Source: Shewanella gelidimarina (GTDB lineage Bacteria > Pseudomonadota > Gammaproteobacteria > Enterobacterales > Shewanellaceae). Taken from it: a stretch of 64,000 nt of DNA. A model generated the notes under the pieces. The model worked only from the letters and a program-made list of their open reading frames with translations, did not search any database and was not told the DNA's origin. Position 1 is the stretch's first letter. The number at the start of each line of letters is the position of its first letter. The stretch spans positions 62,001-126,000 of the forward strand of contig NZ_JAKIKW010000003.1 in NCBI RefSeq assembly GCF_023283945.1. The letters run 5' to 3'. The translations under genes were made by a program, and so were the position numbers. Positions 16,820 to 26,046 of the stretch are shown here, piece by piece.

Positions 16820-17701
16820 ATGGAAGCTAGCTTGCTAAGTAAACTCCAATTTTGGCGAAAACCTGCTCCAACATCAAAGTTGGGGTTATATGTGTGTGCC
16901 GATAAAATATTTGTATACCAAGCAGCAACTGAAGAGTCTGTCGCCAATTTTTCTACTTTCAACTTTAAAAAACTGGATTGGGCAGATGCCTTTGAGCAGA
17001 TCGTCAAGTCACTCGGCATTGCAAAAATTCAAATCGTTTTATCTGCTGAGTTTTATCAAGTCTTACTGGTCGATAAGCCCAATGTAGAGCCAGAAGAGAT
17101 GACTGCGGCGCTGCTATGGTCAGTTAAAGATCTCGTTAGCCAAGCGGTAACCGACATCCATTTAGATTACTTCGAATCCTCTAAGCAAACGACCAATAAA
17201 GTTAGCGTCGTCGTCGCAGATAAAAAACAGCTCACCAGTATACTGCTGGCAGCGAGAGCGACGGGTATGGAAACCTGTGGCGTCACCATTGAAGAGATGG
17301 CGATTACCCATTTGTTTAGTGATAACCAAGCAAGACTATTACTCAGCCATCGCGCTGGCGGAGAGCTTTTACTTGCCGTCGTAAAGGATGGCGAATTATT
17401 CATGCAGCGTCGAGTGCGAGGCTTTTTACAGCTTGATAGTGTTGCCGCTGAAGATCTCGCTTTTGGTCTTGCTGACAACTTGAGTCTAGAGATCCAACGT
17501 TCAATGGACTTTTTTGAAAGCCAGTTACGTGAAGCCCCCGTGGCATCGATTGACTTATTGATGCTGGGCGCCCGTGACAAGTTGGCTGCGTTAGTGAGTG
17601 AAAACTTCAATCAAAGTGTGACACCGTATCAAGCTGAGTCGGTAGAGGCAGTTTTTTCGCAGATGGCATTAGCTGAGTTTTCACAAGGTGACTCAATATG
17701 A
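16820..17701 (+). CDS. mshI: MSHA biogenesis protein MshI (PilM-like)
   Basis: A 293-residue cytoplasmic protein at the position and of the size of MshI. It resembles PilM/GspL-type actin-like proteins that sit under the inner membrane and link the pilus assembly subcomplex to the extension ATPase: the N-terminal SKLGLYVCADKIFVYQA strand-turn and the central RLLLSHRAGGELLLAVV region fit that fold. No membrane helix is visible, so it should act with the PilN-like protein encoded next. Its stop overlaps the start of that gene by 4 bp. AAGG lies 9 nt before the ATG. Confidence 0.85.
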   Translation: MEASLLSKLQFWRKPAPTSKLGLYVCADKIFVYQAATEESVANFSTFNFKKLDWADAFEQIVKSLGIAKIQIVLSAEFYQVLLVDKPNVEPEEMTAALLWSVKDLVSQAVTDIHLDYFESSKQTTNKVSVVVADKKQLTSILLAARATGMETCGVTIEEMAITHLFSDNQARLLLSHRAGGELLLAVVKDGELFMQRRVRGFLQLDSVAAEDLAFGLADNLSLEIQRSMDFFESQLREAPVASIDLLMLGARDKLAALVSENFNQSVTPYQAESVEAVFSQMALAEFSQGDSI

Positions 17702-18312
17702 AATTAAGGGTTAACCTCTACTCAGAATCTTTGTTTCCTGCTGAAGTACGTTTATCTTTTTTAAGATTGAACCAAGTGCTGGTGGGCTTAGTTTTAATTT
17801 TATTATTAAGCAGTGCCCTCGCATATGGATTCGTGTCGAGTCTGGAATCTGAAAAAGATGAGTTACAACACGCTAAGGCCACTTTAGATGAGCGCAAATT
17901 GGAACTCGAAGATGAGCTAGCCAAGAGGCAGCCAAGTCCGTCTTTGGTGGCTGAGGTCGAATTAAAAGCGCAACAGTTAGAGCTCAAGCAGATGTTAATC
18001 GGTAAGTTGAGTCAACAAGAAGCGCTTACAAGCTTTGGTTATTCGCCATTAATGACTGATTTAGCCAGCGTGGCAGATCGTAGTATTTGGCTGAATCGGA
18101 TTCAGGTTAACGAAAACCGCTATATCTTCGAAGGCTACACCTCTAGCCCACAAAGTGTGCCAAATTGGATTGATAGACTTAAAACTACGACCACATTGAA
18201 AGGTCATGCATTTGCATCGATGACAATGAGCTTAGGTGAAGATAAACCGCTGGCATTTAAATTAACCAGTGATGCCGATACTGAATCTAAAGCCGCGGAG
18301 GGTAGAAAATGA
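17698..18312 (+). CDS. mshI2: MSHA biogenesis protein MshI2 (PilN-like)
   Basis: A 204-residue bitopic protein: short cytoplasmic N-terminus with MKLRVNLYSESL (the PilN-type motif that docks on PilM), one membrane helix at about 30-50 (VLVGLVLILLLSSALAYGFV), a coiled coil rich in Glu, Lys and Leu at about 52-105, then a small alpha/beta periplasmic domain. It overlaps mshI and mshJ by 4 bp each, so the three are translationally coupled. The symbol follows usage in related annotations; the PilN-like assignment rests on architecture and position. Confidence 0.75.
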   Translation: MKLRVNLYSESLFPAEVRLSFLRLNQVLVGLVLILLLSSALAYGFVSSLESEKDELQHAKATLDERKLELEDELAKRQPSPSLVAEVELKAQQLELKQMLIGKLSQQEALTSFGYSPLMTDLASVADRSIWLNRIQVNENRYIFEGYTSSPQSVPNWIDRLKTTTTLKGHAFASMTMSLGEDKPLAFKLTSDADTESKAAEGRK

Positions 18313-18965
18313 AGCAGCGCTGGTATGATCTAGCCACCAAATTCGATGTGCTAAGCCAACGAGAAAGAGTGTTAGTTGCAGCTGCAGTGCTTATCGTTGC
18401 AGGGTTGATTTTTTATCTGCCGTTGGAGTCATTGTTAACCCAACATACTCAGTTAAGTCAGCAGGTTTCTTCTTTAAAGAATGAGAATAATATTTCAGAG
18501 CAGCAGATTGCGCTCTATGAACAAAGCTTGGCGACCGATCCAGACACCGAGTATCGCCAGCGCTTAGCCAACATTATTCAGCAGACTAAGCAGATAGATG
18601 AAGAGCTGTCTTTCCAAATGGTTGATATGGTGCCAGCAGATCATATGCCTACCTTACTTGCAGGGCTACTTTCAAATGTAAAAGGCATTAAATTGAAAGC
18701 CTTTACCTCAATCGCCCCTACGCCATTATTGGAAGTCGGCGAAGAGAAGAAAATGAACTTGTATAGTCATGGGATCCGGCTGGAGTTTACCGGCGATTAT
18801 TTTTCGGTATTACGCTTTGTTGAAGCCGTGGAGAGCATGCCAAATAAACTTTACTGGCGTAGCATGGATTATAAAGTGGATGCCTATCCTAAAGCCGCAA
18901 TCACGTTAGAGCTTTATACCCTAAGCATAAATAAGGACTTTATTAGTGTTGCTAAAACAAATTAG
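18309..18965 (+). CDS. mshJ: MSHA biogenesis protein MshJ (PilO-like)
   Basis: A 218-residue inner-membrane protein: basic N-terminus, one helix at about 22-42 (ERVLVAAAVLIVAGLIFYLPL), a periplasmic coiled coil (about 45-90), then a compact domain with DYFSVLRFVEAVESMP, a PilO-type signature. PilN- and PilO-like proteins heterodimerise in the periplasm and connect the cytoplasmic ATPase complex to the secretin. The 3' end overlaps the mshK start by 20 bp. Confidence 0.85.
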   Translation: MKQRWYDLATKFDVLSQRERVLVAAAVLIVAGLIFYLPLESLLTQHTQLSQQVSSLKNENNISEQQIALYEQSLATDPDTEYRQRLANIIQQTKQIDEELSFQMVDMVPADHMPTLLAGLLSNVKGIKLKAFTSIAPTPLLEVGEEKKMNLYSHGIRLEFTGDYFSVLRFVEAVESMPNKLYWRSMDYKVDAYPKAAITLELYTLSINKDFISVAKTN

Positions 18966-19281
18966 TCGCTTAGCACTGCTCATCGTCGCTGGCAGTTTTT
19001 GCGTTAACTTAAGCGCAGACAGTTTACGAGATCCAACGTTACCTGGTGCTGGTGCAAGCATAACCAATACCGCCACCGTATCGTCAAACAAAGCATTGGT
19101 ACTGAACAGTATTTTAATTAAGCAAAGCGGTTCTTTTGCAGTGATTAACAATGAAATATTTAAGCAGGGTCAGCGAGTACAAGGTGTAAAAATCGTGCAT
19201 ATTGACAAGGATACTGTGTCGTTAGCCGATGGCCGTAAACTGACAATGTTTAAAGCAATACTAGAGATTAAGGGACACTAA
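18946..19281 (+). CDS. mshK: MSHA biogenesis protein MshK (PilP-like)
   Basis: A 111-residue periplasmic protein with an N-terminal signal (LALLIVAGSFCVNLSA). The pattern DSLRDPTLPG followed by LVLNSILIKQSGSFAVINNEIFKQGQRVQGVKI is the PilP/GspC homology-region type, with the conserved lock between a hydrophobic strand and a Gly/Val-rich turn. PilP-type proteins bridge the PilN/O dimer and the secretin. The start is taken as GTG at 18946, which has AGGA 8 nt upstream; the TTG three bases on is a less likely alternative. It lies 4 bp before mshL. Confidence 0.82.
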   Translation: MLLKQISRLALLIVAGSFCVNLSADSLRDPTLPGAGASITNTATVSSNKALVLNSILIKQSGSFAVINNEIFKQGQRVQGVKIVHIDKDTVSLADGRKLTMFKAILEIKGH

Positions 19282-19285
19282 ACAG

Positions 19286-20965
19286 ATGCGCTCAACACTA
19301 TATATAACCCCTTTGCTGACATTGTTACTGGTGGCCTGCCAAACGGTTGATAGGCCAAACCCAGTAGCGTCAAAGCAAGCATTAGCGGATTCTATTGCAA
19401 CCGCTGAAACGGCCACTTTAGCGCCGCCTCCAGCGGTATTGCCAGAGGAAGTGCAAAGAGAGCTAGCGTCAAACAGTTTACTTGCTGGTTTTACCCCAGC
19501 CAAAAGAGCTGAGCGTCGTTTTGATGTGTCTGCTCATGAAGTTGATGCTAAAGTGTTTTTCCCTAGTTTAGTGCAGGGGACGCCATTAAGTGTGGCAGTG
19601 CACCCTGATGTATCCGGTCAAATTTCACTTTCATTAAAAGGGGTTACCCTTCAGGAAACACTGCAGGTTGTTGAAGATATTTATGGCTATGAAGTGAGTC
19701 GAGAAGGGCGCATTTTACGTATTTATCCTGCTGGTATGCGTACCGAAACCTTTTCACTCAATTACCTTTACATGCAGCGCGAAGGCTTATCGTTAACCTC
19801 AGTTAATTCTGGGCGTATATCAGATGATAACAACAGCTCCAGTGGCGGTAATAGTAGCGATAGCGGCAATAATAGTAATTCAAATAACAGCTCCAATAGT
19901 GATTCTAATTCAAGCAGTAGCAACAGCAGCAGTGAGAAAACGAACGGGACTTTTATCCGTTCAAAAACCAAGTCTGACTTTTGGGGCGAGTTAAAAGAAA
20001 CATTAGTCTCCATTGTTGGTGAAAGCGGTGGTGGGCGCCAAGTGGTGATTACACCACAAGCTGGACTCGTTACTGTTCGTGCCTACCCTAATGAAATTAG
20101 ACAAGTGCGTAATTTTATCAAAACGGCAGAAAGCCACTTGCAGCGCCAAGTTATTATCGAAGCCAAAGTGCTTGAAGTGACTCTGTCTGATGGTTACCAG
20201 CAAGGGATCCATTGGGAAAGCGTATTAGGTCACGCTGGTAGCACTGATATCTCCTTTGGTACTAGCCCATCAACAGGCTTAAGTGACAAGATCACCAGTG
20301 CATTGGGTGGCGTAACTTCCATTAAGCTTCAAGGGTCTGATTTTAGTACCATGATTAGCTTGCTGGATACGCAAGGTGATGTGGATGTGTTATCGAGCCC
20401 GCGTGTTACCGCGTCAAATAACCAAAAAGCCGTGATTAAAGTCGGTACCGATGAATATTTTGTCACCGATGTTTCTTCAACGACGATTGCTGGCACCACG
20501 CCTGTGACCAGTCCTGAAGTTGAGCTAACACCATTTTTCTCCGGCATCGCACTTGATGTCACTCCGCAAATTGATGCCGAAGGCAATGTGTTATTACATA
20601 TACACCCATCGGTCATTAATATTAAAGAGCAGGTTAAAACAATTAAGATCTCCGATAGCACTTTGGAGCTGCCCTTGGCACAAAGTGAAATCCGCGAATC
20701 CGACACTGTTATCCGAGCAGCCAGTGGCGACGTGGTTGTTATTGGTGGCTTAATGAAAAGTGAGAATATAGAGATAGTCTCTAAGGTGCCATTATTGGGA
20801 GATATTCCCTTTTTAGGTGAGGCCTTTACTAACCGTGCTAACTCTACCGTAAAAACAGAATTGGTTATCTTACTGAAGCCTATCGTTGTAGGTGCTGACA
20901 CTTGGGAGAGTGAACTTAAACGCTCTCAAGAGCTACTCGACCGTTGGTATCCTGAGGGGGAGTAG
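19286..20965 (+). CDS. mshL: MSHA secretin MshL
   Basis: Outer-membrane secretin through which the pilus exits. The 559-residue lipoprotein has a signal ending LLLVAC, with the lipidated Cys at position 18. A secretin/TonB short N-terminal-like domain lies at about 90-150 (HPDVSGQISLSLKGVTLQETL). A linker at about 177-218 is almost pure Ser, Asn, Gly and Asp. An N-domain (VVITPQAGLVTVRAYPNEIRQV) follows, then the secretin core (about 290-540) with VLSSPRVTASNNQKAVIKVG and the final VPLLGDIPFLGEAF motif. It sits inside the msh operon, 2 bp before the mshM start. Confidence 0.95.
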   Translation: MRSTLYITPLLTLLLVACQTVDRPNPVASKQALADSIATAETATLAPPPAVLPEEVQRELASNSLLAGFTPAKRAERRFDVSAHEVDAKVFFPSLVQGTPLSVAVHPDVSGQISLSLKGVTLQETLQVVEDIYGYEVSREGRILRIYPAGMRTETFSLNYLYMQREGLSLTSVNSGRISDDNNSSSGGNSSDSGNNSNSNNSSNSDSNSSSSNSSSEKTNGTFIRSKTKSDFWGELKETLVSIVGESGGGRQVVITPQAGLVTVRAYPNEIRQVRNFIKTAESHLQRQVIIEAKVLEVTLSDGYQQGIHWESVLGHAGSTDISFGTSPSTGLSDKITSALGGVTSIKLQGSDFSTMISLLDTQGDVDVLSSPRVTASNNQKAVIKVGTDEYFVTDVSSTTIAGTTPVTSPEVELTPFFSGIALDVTPQIDAEGNVLLHIHPSVINIKEQVKTIKISDSTLELPLAQSEIRESDTVIRAASGDVVVIGGLMKSENIEIVSKVPLLGDIPFLGEAFTNRANSTVKTELVILLKPIVVGADTWESELKRSQELLDRWYPEGE

Positions 20966-20967
20966 AT

Positions 20968-21876
20968 TTGTATCTGCAGCATTTTCGGTTAACTGAAACG
21001 CCATTTTCACTGACACCGAATACGGAGTTCTTTTTTGGCTTAGCACCGCACGTAGAAGCCATGCAAGTGCTACAAACTGCGTTACAAACAGGTGAAGGTT
21101 TTATCAAGGTTACCGGCGAAGTCGGTACTGGAAAAACCTTGATCTGTAGAAAACTAATGAATGAGCTTCCTGAGCGTTTTCACTGTGCTTATTTACCTAA
21201 CCCGTACCTTACGCCTGCCGAACTTCGGTGGGCGGTGGCGATGGAACTGGGCCTTAAACACTCTAGCCAGATTGATCAACAACAGCTGACAGGGTTAATT
21301 CAGCAACAGTTAATGGCGTTAAGCGCACATGGTCATTCGATTATTTTAGTCTTGGATGAAGCACAAGCTTTACCTGACGATAGTTTAGAGGCGTTACGGT
21401 TATTTACTAATCTAGAAACAGAGAGCCGCAAATTATTGCAAGTGGTGTTGTTTGCTCAACCTGAGCTCGATGAGCGTCTTGCCATGAGTAAATTTAGGCA
21501 GTTGAGGCAAAGGATCACCTTCAGTTACTGCCTTCGTTCCCTCACATTAGATGAGTCTGCCGCTTATATTCAGCATCGGTTAAAAGTGGCAGGCAGTAAA
21601 GGTGACGAATTATTTACCGCCGTGGATGCTAAGCGTCTAGCCAAAGCGGCGCGTGGGATCCCGCGTTTGATTAATATTTTGTCTCATAAGGCATTGTTAG
21701 TCTGTTTTGGCGAAGGGGCGAGCAAAATTTCAAAACAACATGTAGATGCTGCTATCGCAGACACCGAAGATGCATCCCTTAGCCGGCATTCAGGGTTACG
21801 TTGGACATTGGCTGCAGGGGGGTTCATTAGCATGGTGTTAGCCGCTTTATATTGGTTTAAGGGAGGTGTTGTATGA
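20968..21876 (+). CDS. mshM: MSHA biogenesis ATPase MshM (ExeA-like)
   Basis: A 302-residue AAA+ protein of the ExeA/GspA type. It begins YLQHFRLTETPFSLTPNTEFFF, a hallmark of that family. Walker A is GEVGTGKT at about 50-57 and Walker B is IILVLDEAQ near 124-132. A C-terminal membrane helix (about 280-300) anchors it. ExeA-type proteins help the secretin cross or assemble at the peptidoglycan layer. The start codon is TTG, supported by a strong GAGGGGGAG ribosome-binding site and by the conserved N-terminus beginning right after it. Its stop overlaps mshN by 4 bp. Confidence 0.9.
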   Translation: MYLQHFRLTETPFSLTPNTEFFFGLAPHVEAMQVLQTALQTGEGFIKVTGEVGTGKTLICRKLMNELPERFHCAYLPNPYLTPAELRWAVAMELGLKHSSQIDQQQLTGLIQQQLMALSAHGHSIILVLDEAQALPDDSLEALRLFTNLETESRKLLQVVLFAQPELDERLAMSKFRQLRQRITFSYCLRSLTLDESAAYIQHRLKVAGSKGDELFTAVDAKRLAKAARGIPRLINILSHKALLVCFGEGASKISKQHVDAAIADTEDASLSRHSGLRWTLAAGGFISMVLAALYWFKGGVV

Positions 21877-23081
21877 GCGTAATCAATAAAATGCTCAAAG
21901 ATTTAGACAAACGACAACAGCCTCACGGTATTGAGAGCATGGCAAAACCACAAAATGCGCTGATACCTCAACGCCAATCTAAGCTACCTCTGGTTGTTAC
22001 CAGCTTACTGTCGCTGCTGATAGGCGGTTTTATTGTCTTTTTTGTTATTGAGCCGAGCAACCCTAGCGCAATTGATAATCTGGTGACTAATGAGCAAAGC
22101 GAATTAACGTCCGATCAAATTGCTGGCTCGCTATCAGATAGCGAGCACATGGTGTCATCAACAGCGCAAAGCTTGGCGGTTGATACTCAAGAAGCACTAT
22201 CCGATAAAGAGGCTGTAACACCTGCCCCAGCTACTCGCATCGTCAATGTCAACAACAATCAGCCAACGGCAAAGCCTGAATTAGTGCCGTCAGCGGTTAA
22301 CACGGCGAAAGCGATAGCAGAGGTTACTGATGAAAATACAGCGAGAAATAACCCTGAAGCTAAAACGACAACAGCCAATACGAGTCCAAGCAGTCAACCG
22401 GTGAGACAGCAAGCAAGTTCTATGAGTATTGAGCCCGCTAAGCGAGCGACTCGAACTTCTTATAGCAGCAGTAATATGGCGATAAAAGAGGTTAAGTTGA
22501 CCTCCGAGCAGTTGGCACAAAAGCAGATGATATTAGCGAATGACGCCCAGCAGCAGGGGTTACATAGTGATGCGCTCACCTACTACAAAGCGGCTTTGTC
22601 TTATAACCCCGCTTTACATCAAGCTAGAAAGCAAGCCGCTGCACTTTATTATGGGCAAAACAAGTTGTCGGAATCGGCTCAGCTATTAAAACAAGGGCAA
22701 CTATTATTTCCAGACGAATATGAATATTCGCTGCTGTTAGCCCGTGTGTTGCAAGCCGCGGGACAGAATAAGCAAGCCTTGAGCAGTTTGAACCTGATCC
22801 CTGATACTAGCGAATTAGCGGTAAAAAAATGGCATCAGCAAAGTGATTTAGCACAGAAAGAACAAAACTTCCCCGTTGCAGAGCAAAGCTTTAGGCAACT
22901 TGCCAAAAATGAGCCTAGCCAAGGGCGATGGTGGATGGGACTGGGTTACGCACTAGATGCTCAAAAAAACTATACAGAGGCTAAAAATGCCTACAACCAA
23001 GCTTTGGCCCAGGGGAATCTCTCTTCTCAAGCGCAAGCCTATGTTGATAATCGATTGGTGCAGTTAGGAGCATTCCAGTGA
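21873..23081 (+). CDS. mshN: MSHA biogenesis protein MshN, TPR protein
   Basis: A 402-residue bitopic protein. The N-terminus MSVINKMLKDLDKRQ is a signature of MshN/GspB-like proteins. One membrane helix lies at about 38-58, followed by a long low-complexity periplasmic linker rich in Ser, Thr, Ala and Glu (60-205). The C-terminal half has tetratricopeptide repeats (HSDALTYYKAALSYNPALHQA, then similar units up to YTEAKNAYNQALAQG). It is paired with MshM, much as GspB is with GspA. It overlaps mshM and mshE by 4 bp each. Confidence 0.88.
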   Translation: MSVINKMLKDLDKRQQPHGIESMAKPQNALIPQRQSKLPLVVTSLLSLLIGGFIVFFVIEPSNPSAIDNLVTNEQSELTSDQIAGSLSDSEHMVSSTAQSLAVDTQEALSDKEAVTPAPATRIVNVNNNQPTAKPELVPSAVNTAKAIAEVTDENTARNNPEAKTTTANTSPSSQPVRQQASSMSIEPAKRATRTSYSSSNMAIKEVKLTSEQLAQKQMILANDAQQQGLHSDALTYYKAALSYNPALHQARKQAAALYYGQNKLSESAQLLKQGQLLFPDEYEYSLLLARVLQAAGQNKQALSSLNLIPDTSELAVKKWHQQSDLAQKEQNFPVAEQSFRQLAKNEPSQGRWWMGLGYALDAQKNYTEAKNAYNQALAQGNLSSQAQAYVDNRLVQLGAFQ

Positions 23082-24814
23082 AACCTAAGTTAAAAATGCG
23101 TTTAGGTGATCTTCTCGTTCAAGAGCACATTATTACCGACGAACAACTTGGCCAAGCGCTTAGTGAGCAGCGTACCAGCGGGAAAAAACTCGGACGCACA
23201 TTAATTGATCTTTCATCGATCACTGAAGAGCAGCTGCTACAGTTTTTATCTCAACAGCTCAACATTCCTTTCTTAGATATCAGTAAACGTTCAATTGCTG
23301 CTGCAGTTGTTGGACTACTACCAGAAGTGCAAGCTCGACGTTATCGTGCCTTAGTAGTGGAAGATAATGGTGATTCGGTCGTGGTGGCGATGAGCGACCC
23401 TGCCGATCTACAAGCCATGGATACACTCGAGGGCTTACTTGTCCCCAAGCGTATTTCCATTGCGGTCGTTACAGAAAGGCAACTGCTTGATGCTTTCGAT
23501 AACCTTTACCGTCGTACGGACGAAATCGCTCAAATAGCGGGTAAGCTCGAAGAGGAGTATTCCGCTGACGATCTGTTCGATCTGGCGAGCTTAACAGATG
23601 GCGACAGTGATAATGAAACCACCGTTGTTAAGTTATTACAGTCAATATTTGAAGATGCAGTGCAGATGCGCGCATCAGATATCCATATTGAACCGGGTGA
23701 GAATGCATTAAGGATCCGTCAACGTATTGATGGACAACTGCATGAAAACATACTGCCTGAAGTGAATATTGCGGCAGCCCTAGTGCTGCGATTGAAACTC
23801 ATGGCTGGACTCGATATTTCTGAAAAGCGTCTGCCACAAGATGGTCGTTTTCACATGGAGATCAAGGGCCATAAGATAGACGTGCGTATGTCGACGATGC
23901 CTATTTACCATGGAGAGTCAGTGGTAATGCGTCTTCTCGATCAATCGGCAGGTTTACTGACATTAAATGAAACGGGTATGCCACCTGAAATGCTGGCGCG
24001 TATTCGCCGGCAGATTAAGCGTCCTCATGGCATGCTTTTGGTCACAGGGCCAACAGGTAGCGGTAAAACCACCACCTTGTATGGCGTACTCAGTGAGCTT
24101 AATACCGCCGACAGAAAAATTATCACCGTAGAAGATCCTGTCGAGTATCAACTGCCGCGTATTAATCAGGTACAAGTCAATCACAAGATTGGCCTCGACT
24201 TTTCTAATGTATTAAGAACAACCTTGCGCCAAGATCCCGATATCATCATGGTGGGTGAGATGCGAGATCAGGAGACCGTAGAAATTGGTCTGCGTGGTGC
24301 TCTTACCGGTCACTTTGTGCTGTCAACGTTACACACTAACGATGCTGTCACCAGTGCGTTAAGACTGTTAGACATGGGGGCGGCGGCTTACTTAGTCGCA
24401 AGTGCCTTAAGAGTGATTATTGCGCAGCGTCTGGTACGTCGTGTGTGCCAAAACTGTGCTATTCCTTATACGTTAACCGCACAAGATAAAGTATGGCTGA
24501 CAACCGTCAGTAAAATTGACATCTCAAAGGCTACCTTTCGAGTGGGAACCGGTTGTCAAAGCTGTAACGGTAGCGGTTATCGCGGCCGAATCGGTGTGTT
24601 TGAAATACTTGAGTTAGACGAGCCAATGGTCGAAGCGATGCGTTCAGGCAATCCGCAGGAGTTTACGAATGCGGCCTATAACAGTCCTAATTTTACCCCG
24701 TTAGCCGAGTCAGCTTTAGAGTATTTAGCACAAGGCATGACGACCATTGAAGAGGTTGCCAAGCTGGTTGAAGATGTCAGTGATGATACGCTCAATGTGA
24801 GTGAGGGTTCATAA
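23078..24814 (+). CDS. mshE: MSHA extension ATPase MshE, with c-di-GMP-binding MshEN domain
   Basis: Powers pilus extension from the cytoplasmic face. The 578 residues begin with the tandem MshEN motifs known to bind cyclic di-GMP: RLGDLLVQEHIITDEQL at about 8-24 and KLGRTLIDLSSITEEQL about 30 residues later. The GspE/PilB ATPase core has Walker A GPTGSGKTTTL at about 323-333, the Asp box, Walker B LRQDPDIIMVGEMRD near 382-396 and the His box STLHTNDA. Paired cysteines (CQNC near 459, CQSC near 493) form the zinc site of PilB-type ATPases. It overlaps mshN by 4 bp and mshG by 1 bp. Confidence 0.96.
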   Translation: MKPKLKMRLGDLLVQEHIITDEQLGQALSEQRTSGKKLGRTLIDLSSITEEQLLQFLSQQLNIPFLDISKRSIAAAVVGLLPEVQARRYRALVVEDNGDSVVVAMSDPADLQAMDTLEGLLVPKRISIAVVTERQLLDAFDNLYRRTDEIAQIAGKLEEEYSADDLFDLASLTDGDSDNETTVVKLLQSIFEDAVQMRASDIHIEPGENALRIRQRIDGQLHENILPEVNIAAALVLRLKLMAGLDISEKRLPQDGRFHMEIKGHKIDVRMSTMPIYHGESVVMRLLDQSAGLLTLNETGMPPEMLARIRRQIKRPHGMLLVTGPTGSGKTTTLYGVLSELNTADRKIITVEDPVEYQLPRINQVQVNHKIGLDFSNVLRTTLRQDPDIIMVGEMRDQETVEIGLRGALTGHFVLSTLHTNDAVTSALRLLDMGAAAYLVASALRVIIAQRLVRRVCQNCAIPYTLTAQDKVWLTTVSKIDISKATFRVGTGCQSCNGSGYRGRIGVFEILELDEPMVEAMRSGNPQEFTNAAYNSPNFTPLAESALEYLAQGMTTIEEVAKLVEDVSDDTLNVSEGS

Positions 24815-26034
24815 TGCCTACATATCAGTATCGCGGACGCAGTGCGCTAGGGGAGCAAGTGACTGGGCAACTAGACGCTAGCTCAGAAAGTGCCGCGGCC
24901 GACCAGCTGATGTCTCGTGGTGTTATTCCGCTTGAGCTATCGCCTGCAAAAGAGGTGAAGGAGTTTACGCTTAAATCGCTTTTCAAAGGCAAAGTGGCGC
25001 TTGATGAACTGCAAATTTTTACCCGTCAGATGTATTCGTTAACCCGCTCAGGCATTCCAATGTTAAGAGCGATAGCGGGTCTTTCTGAGACCACGCATTC
25101 ACAACGAATGAAAGATGCACTGAATAATATCTCAGAGCAGCTCACTTCTGGTAGACCGCTTTCGTCGGCGATGAACCAGCATCCTGATGTCTTTGATGCA
25201 CTCTTTGTATCGATGATCCACGTGGGTGAAAACACCGGTAAGTTAGAAGATGCGTTTATTCAGCTGTCAGGATACATAGAGCGCGAGCAAGAGACGCGGC
25301 GACGAATTAAAGCAGCCATGCGCTACCCTATATTTGTACTTATTGCTATCTCGATAGCGATGGTCATTCTCAATATTATGGTTATTCCAAAGTTTGCTGA
25401 AATGTTCTCTCGTTTTGGTGCCGATCTACCTTGGGCAACCAAGCTGCTGATCAATACATCTAGCCTGTTTGTCAATTATTGGCCTGCTATGATCGTGTTC
25501 TTAATTGCATCCTTTATCGGTATTCGCTACTGGCATAATAGCGAAAAAGGCGAACGGCAATGGGATCGTTGGAAACTCAATATCCCCGCGGTGGGCAGTA
25601 TTATTGAGCGTTCTACACTGTCTCGCTATTGCCGCAGTTTTTCGATGATGCTGAGTGCGGGCGTACCAATGACACAAGCTTTAAGCCTAGTGGCCGATGC
25701 TGTTGATAATGCTTATATGCACGACAGCATTGTCGGCATGCGCCGTGGTATCGAATCTGGTGACTCTATGCTTAGAGTGCACAATAATAGCCAATTATTT
25801 ACCCCGTTAGTGCTACAGATGGTGGCTGTTGGTGAAGAGACCGGTCAAATCGATCAGTTACTTAACGATGCCGCAGACTTCTATGAAGGCGAAGTGGATT
25901 ATGACCTTAAAAACCTAACGGCAAAATTAGAACCGATATTAATCGGTTTTGTTGCTTGTATCGTATTGGTGCTCGCGCTGGGTATTTATCTGCCAATGTG
26001 GGACATGTTGAATGTCGTTAAAGGCAATAACTGA
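24814..26034 (+). CDS. mshG: MSHA platform protein MshG (GspF/PilC family)
   Basis: A 406-residue polytopic inner-membrane platform protein with two T2SS-F domains (about 65-190 and 265-390) and three or four membrane helices, the clearest at about 167-190, 222-240 and 375-397. Family motifs include FTRQMYSLTRSGIPMLRAI and VGENTGKLEDAF, repeated in the second half as FSMMLSAGVPMTQAL and VGEETGQIDQLL. The start ATG shares a base with the mshE stop (TAATG), which implies translational coupling. Confidence 0.96.
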   Translation: MPTYQYRGRSALGEQVTGQLDASSESAAADQLMSRGVIPLELSPAKEVKEFTLKSLFKGKVALDELQIFTRQMYSLTRSGIPMLRAIAGLSETTHSQRMKDALNNISEQLTSGRPLSSAMNQHPDVFDALFVSMIHVGENTGKLEDAFIQLSGYIEREQETRRRIKAAMRYPIFVLIAISIAMVILNIMVIPKFAEMFSRFGADLPWATKLLINTSSLFVNYWPAMIVFLIASFIGIRYWHNSEKGERQWDRWKLNIPAVGSIIERSTLSRYCRSFSMMLSAGVPMTQALSLVADAVDNAYMHDSIVGMRRGIESGDSMLRVHNNSQLFTPLVLQMVAVGEETGQIDQLLNDAADFYEGEVDYDLKNLTAKLEPILIGFVACIVLVLALGIYLPMWDMLNVVKGNN

Positions 26035-26046
26035 TGTCTCAACAGA

